Below are positions 6,070 to 7,028 of a stretch of 7,028 bases of DNA, piece after piece (within the stretch, counting starts at the first letter, position 1; each line of letters starts with the position of its first letter). Source of the stretch: JBEBSD01 sp040394475. Its GTDB lineage: Bacteria; Bacteroidota; Bacteroidia; Cytophagales; Spirosomataceae. The position numbers and the translations under genes are program-made. The notes below the pieces were generated by a model. It ran no database searches and was not told the DNA's origin. It was given only the letters and a program-made list of their open reading frames with translations. The stretch is taken from the NCBI GenBank assembly GCA_040394475.1, contig JBEBSD010000139.1:1-7028 (forward strand), read 5' to 3'.

Positions 6070-6769
6070 GCTGCAGCGACCGGCTCAATAACCGGGAATA
6101 ATGGACCGCGTTGTGTACCGGGATCGCGTAAGAACCGTAGACCTGGTGATAGTATTCTATTCCTAACTCCAGGTCATCTACCTTCAATCCCACACCCCCG
6201 ACAATCCCGGCAACATAAGGGCGGTAATGCCGCGTTCGCATCCATTGCATGTCGGTGCGGATAGAGGCAAAGTAAGGATCATCACTGGAGATTTTGTAAT
6301 TCGACACGATGTAAAAATCATTCCGGATGCCAAGGTTCACATAGGGGACCACGTCCGATGATTCCTGTTTTACCCACCGGTACTGCAGCATGATGTCGCC
6401 CGAAACGAAATGGTCCCTCGAAACACTTTCAAAACGCCCCAATGTCAGGTTTTTAGCGGGGTCGATGGCGGCATTTACGCGGGTGACGGCCCCCCGGTTG
6501 ATATACCCCAGCGAAGTAAGCAGCCCTACCTTTCTGCTTAAGGTCGTTTCGTATGACGCTTTAAGACCAAACGTAGGCAGCAGCAGGCCCTGATCCGTTA
6601 AGGTGTCGCCTTTCGTGTACCCCATACTCGCCCCCACTACTCCGGTTACACTCCATTTATACCGTTGCGCCACAGCGTCTGTAGGCAACATCAGCATCAG
6701 AACCGCTGTCGCCAACCAGTAAGACGTATACTCCCACTGTTTTGAAATACCTGAAAAAAGCCTGTACAC
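6047..6769 (-). CDS. Small outer-membrane beta-barrel protein (PorT/OMP_b-brl-like), function unknown
   Basis: A 240-residue protein with a likely signal peptide: Arg3 and Lys10, a hydrophobic core at about 17-29 (YWLATAVLMLML) and an AVA cleavage site before Gln35. The rest alternates polar and hydrophobic residues in strand-like stretches with many Gly and Tyr, and it ends LQLTLSYSF. A terminal Phe is the usual outer-membrane barrel insertion signal. The mature size of about 206 residues suits an eight- to ten-stranded barrel. The first codon is GTG at 6769. TTG at 6715 is another possible start, with GGGAG about 15 nt upstream, but it would leave a signal peptide without positive charge, so GTG is preferred. 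In-frame TAA at 6784-6782 rules out a longer protein. The gene overlaps the 3' end of the epimerase gene by 23 bp. No specific partner or ligand can be read from the sequence. Confidence 0.75.
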   Translation of the reverse strand: MYRLFSGISKQWEYTSYWLATAVLMLMLPTDAVAQRYKWSVTGVVGASMGYTKGDTLTDQGLLLPTFGLKASYETTLSRKVGLLTSLGYINRGAVTRVNAAIDPAKNLTLGRFESVSRDHFVSGDIMLQYRWVKQESSDVVPYVNLGIRNDFYIVSNYKISSDDPYFASIRTDMQWMRTRHYRPYVAGIVGGVGLKVDDLELGIEYYHQVYGSYAIPVHNAVHYSRLLSRSLQLTLSYSF

Positions 6770-6942
6770 CTTATCTGTAAGTTACTGCTGGCTGTTGATC
6801 TGAAGGGTCACCTTCTGAAATAACCCGGGCAATTTATTAATTATTACCTGATTTTACGACATCGCCCGGTTAAAATTAAATCCCTAAATTTCTATGGACC
6901 GCACGTTGCCCGGCAAATCCTATTTCCGCGCGTCTGTCCGTT
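6770..6942. other. Non-coding leader region of the barrel gene, with two dyads
   Basis: No convincing gene is seen here. GAAGG (6802-6806) and CCTTC (6811-6815) form a short stem-loop 33 bp upstream of the GTG. TAACCCGGGC (6821-6830) and GCCCGGTTA (6864-6872) pair with one bulged C around a 33-nt AT-rich loop. No exact TAnnTTTG element points towards the barrel gene, so its promoter is not identified. An ATG at 6894 opens a frame that runs into the adjacent array and is described in the findings. Confidence 0.4.
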
Positions 6943-7028
6943 CCCCATTCCCCATTCCTCATTCCCCGTTCCCCATTCCCCGTTCCCCATTCCCCGTTCC
7001 CCATTCCCCGTTCCCCGGGCCCCATTCC
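6943..7028. repeat. CCCCATT/CCCCGTT heptamer array, cut by right edge
   Basis: Twelve consecutive heptamers begin at 6943 and every 7 bp to 7020, plus two more bases at the edge. From 6964 to 7012 CCCCGTT and CCCCATT alternate strictly, giving a 14-bp higher period. The only off-type units are CCTCATT (6957-6963) and CCCCGGG (7013-7019). On the minus strand this is a series of GGGG tracts separated by AAT or AAC. No stop codon occurs in the regular part in any frame, simply because of its composition. There are no unique spacers. The array very probably continues beyond the window. Confidence 0.95.

Noticed and set aside
6943..7028. Telomere-like end or replication origin
   Set aside because: The G4N3 pattern resembles some eukaryotic telomeres, but the flanking genes are bacterial. 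No hairpin end, DnaA boxes or origin genes are seen.
2296..7028. Defence system, toxin-antitoxin pair or mobile element
   Set aside because: No transposase, integrase, nuclease or toxin motif, terminal inverted repeat or target duplication is visible. The genes are ordinary enzymes and an outer-membrane protein.

Overview
The window looks like ordinary chromosomal DNA from a member of the Bacteroidota, probably a Chitinophagales or Cytophagales relative. Three things suggest this. The proteins have a Bacteroidota flavour: a RecG with a GTQQSG variant of the TRG motif, a CBS+ACT protein directly in front of NAD kinase, and a small outer-membrane barrel ending in Phe. Most start codons lack a clear Shine-Dalgarno sequence. 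TAnnTTTG-type -7 elements occur in the intergenic regions. The phylum assignment is inference from recognised families, not from a database search.

Layout from left to right: (1) positions 1-156 are a tandem array of six 26-bp units that is cut by the left edge. (2) A complete recG lies on the minus strand (196-2295), reading towards the array. (3) A 294-bp AT-rich divergent intergenic region (2296-2589) holds two face-to-face TAnnTTTG elements and a perfect 17-bp dyad. (4) A plus-strand series follows: an alpha/beta hydrolase (2590-3369), a possible terminator hairpin and a new promoter element, a CBS-pair/ACT protein (3461-4132), NAD kinase (4136-5014, only 3 bp after the CBS gene) and an enolase-superfamily dipeptide epimerase (5044-6069). 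(5) A small outer-membrane beta-barrel protein is encoded on the minus strand (6047-6769) and overlaps the 3' end of the epimerase gene by 23 bp. (6) A non-coding stretch (6770-6942) leads into a second, unrelated tandem array of CCCCATT/CCCCGTT heptamers (6943-7028), cut by the right edge.

How the genes work together: the CBS/ACT gene, nadK and the epimerase gene look like one transcription unit. The 3-bp junction suggests that the CBS/ACT protein and NAD kinase are made together, and the former could sense a nucleotide or amino acid relevant to NADP supply; this is inference. The epimerase would act on dipeptides such as those released from peptidoglycan. RecG and the barrel protein appear to be independent units.

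I see no clear defence system, mobile element, CRISPR array or RNA gene. The least explained features are the two flanking minisatellites, especially the right-hand one, whose minus strand is a near-perfect run of G4 tracts with 3-nt loops, and the symmetric signals in the recG/hydrolase intergenic region.
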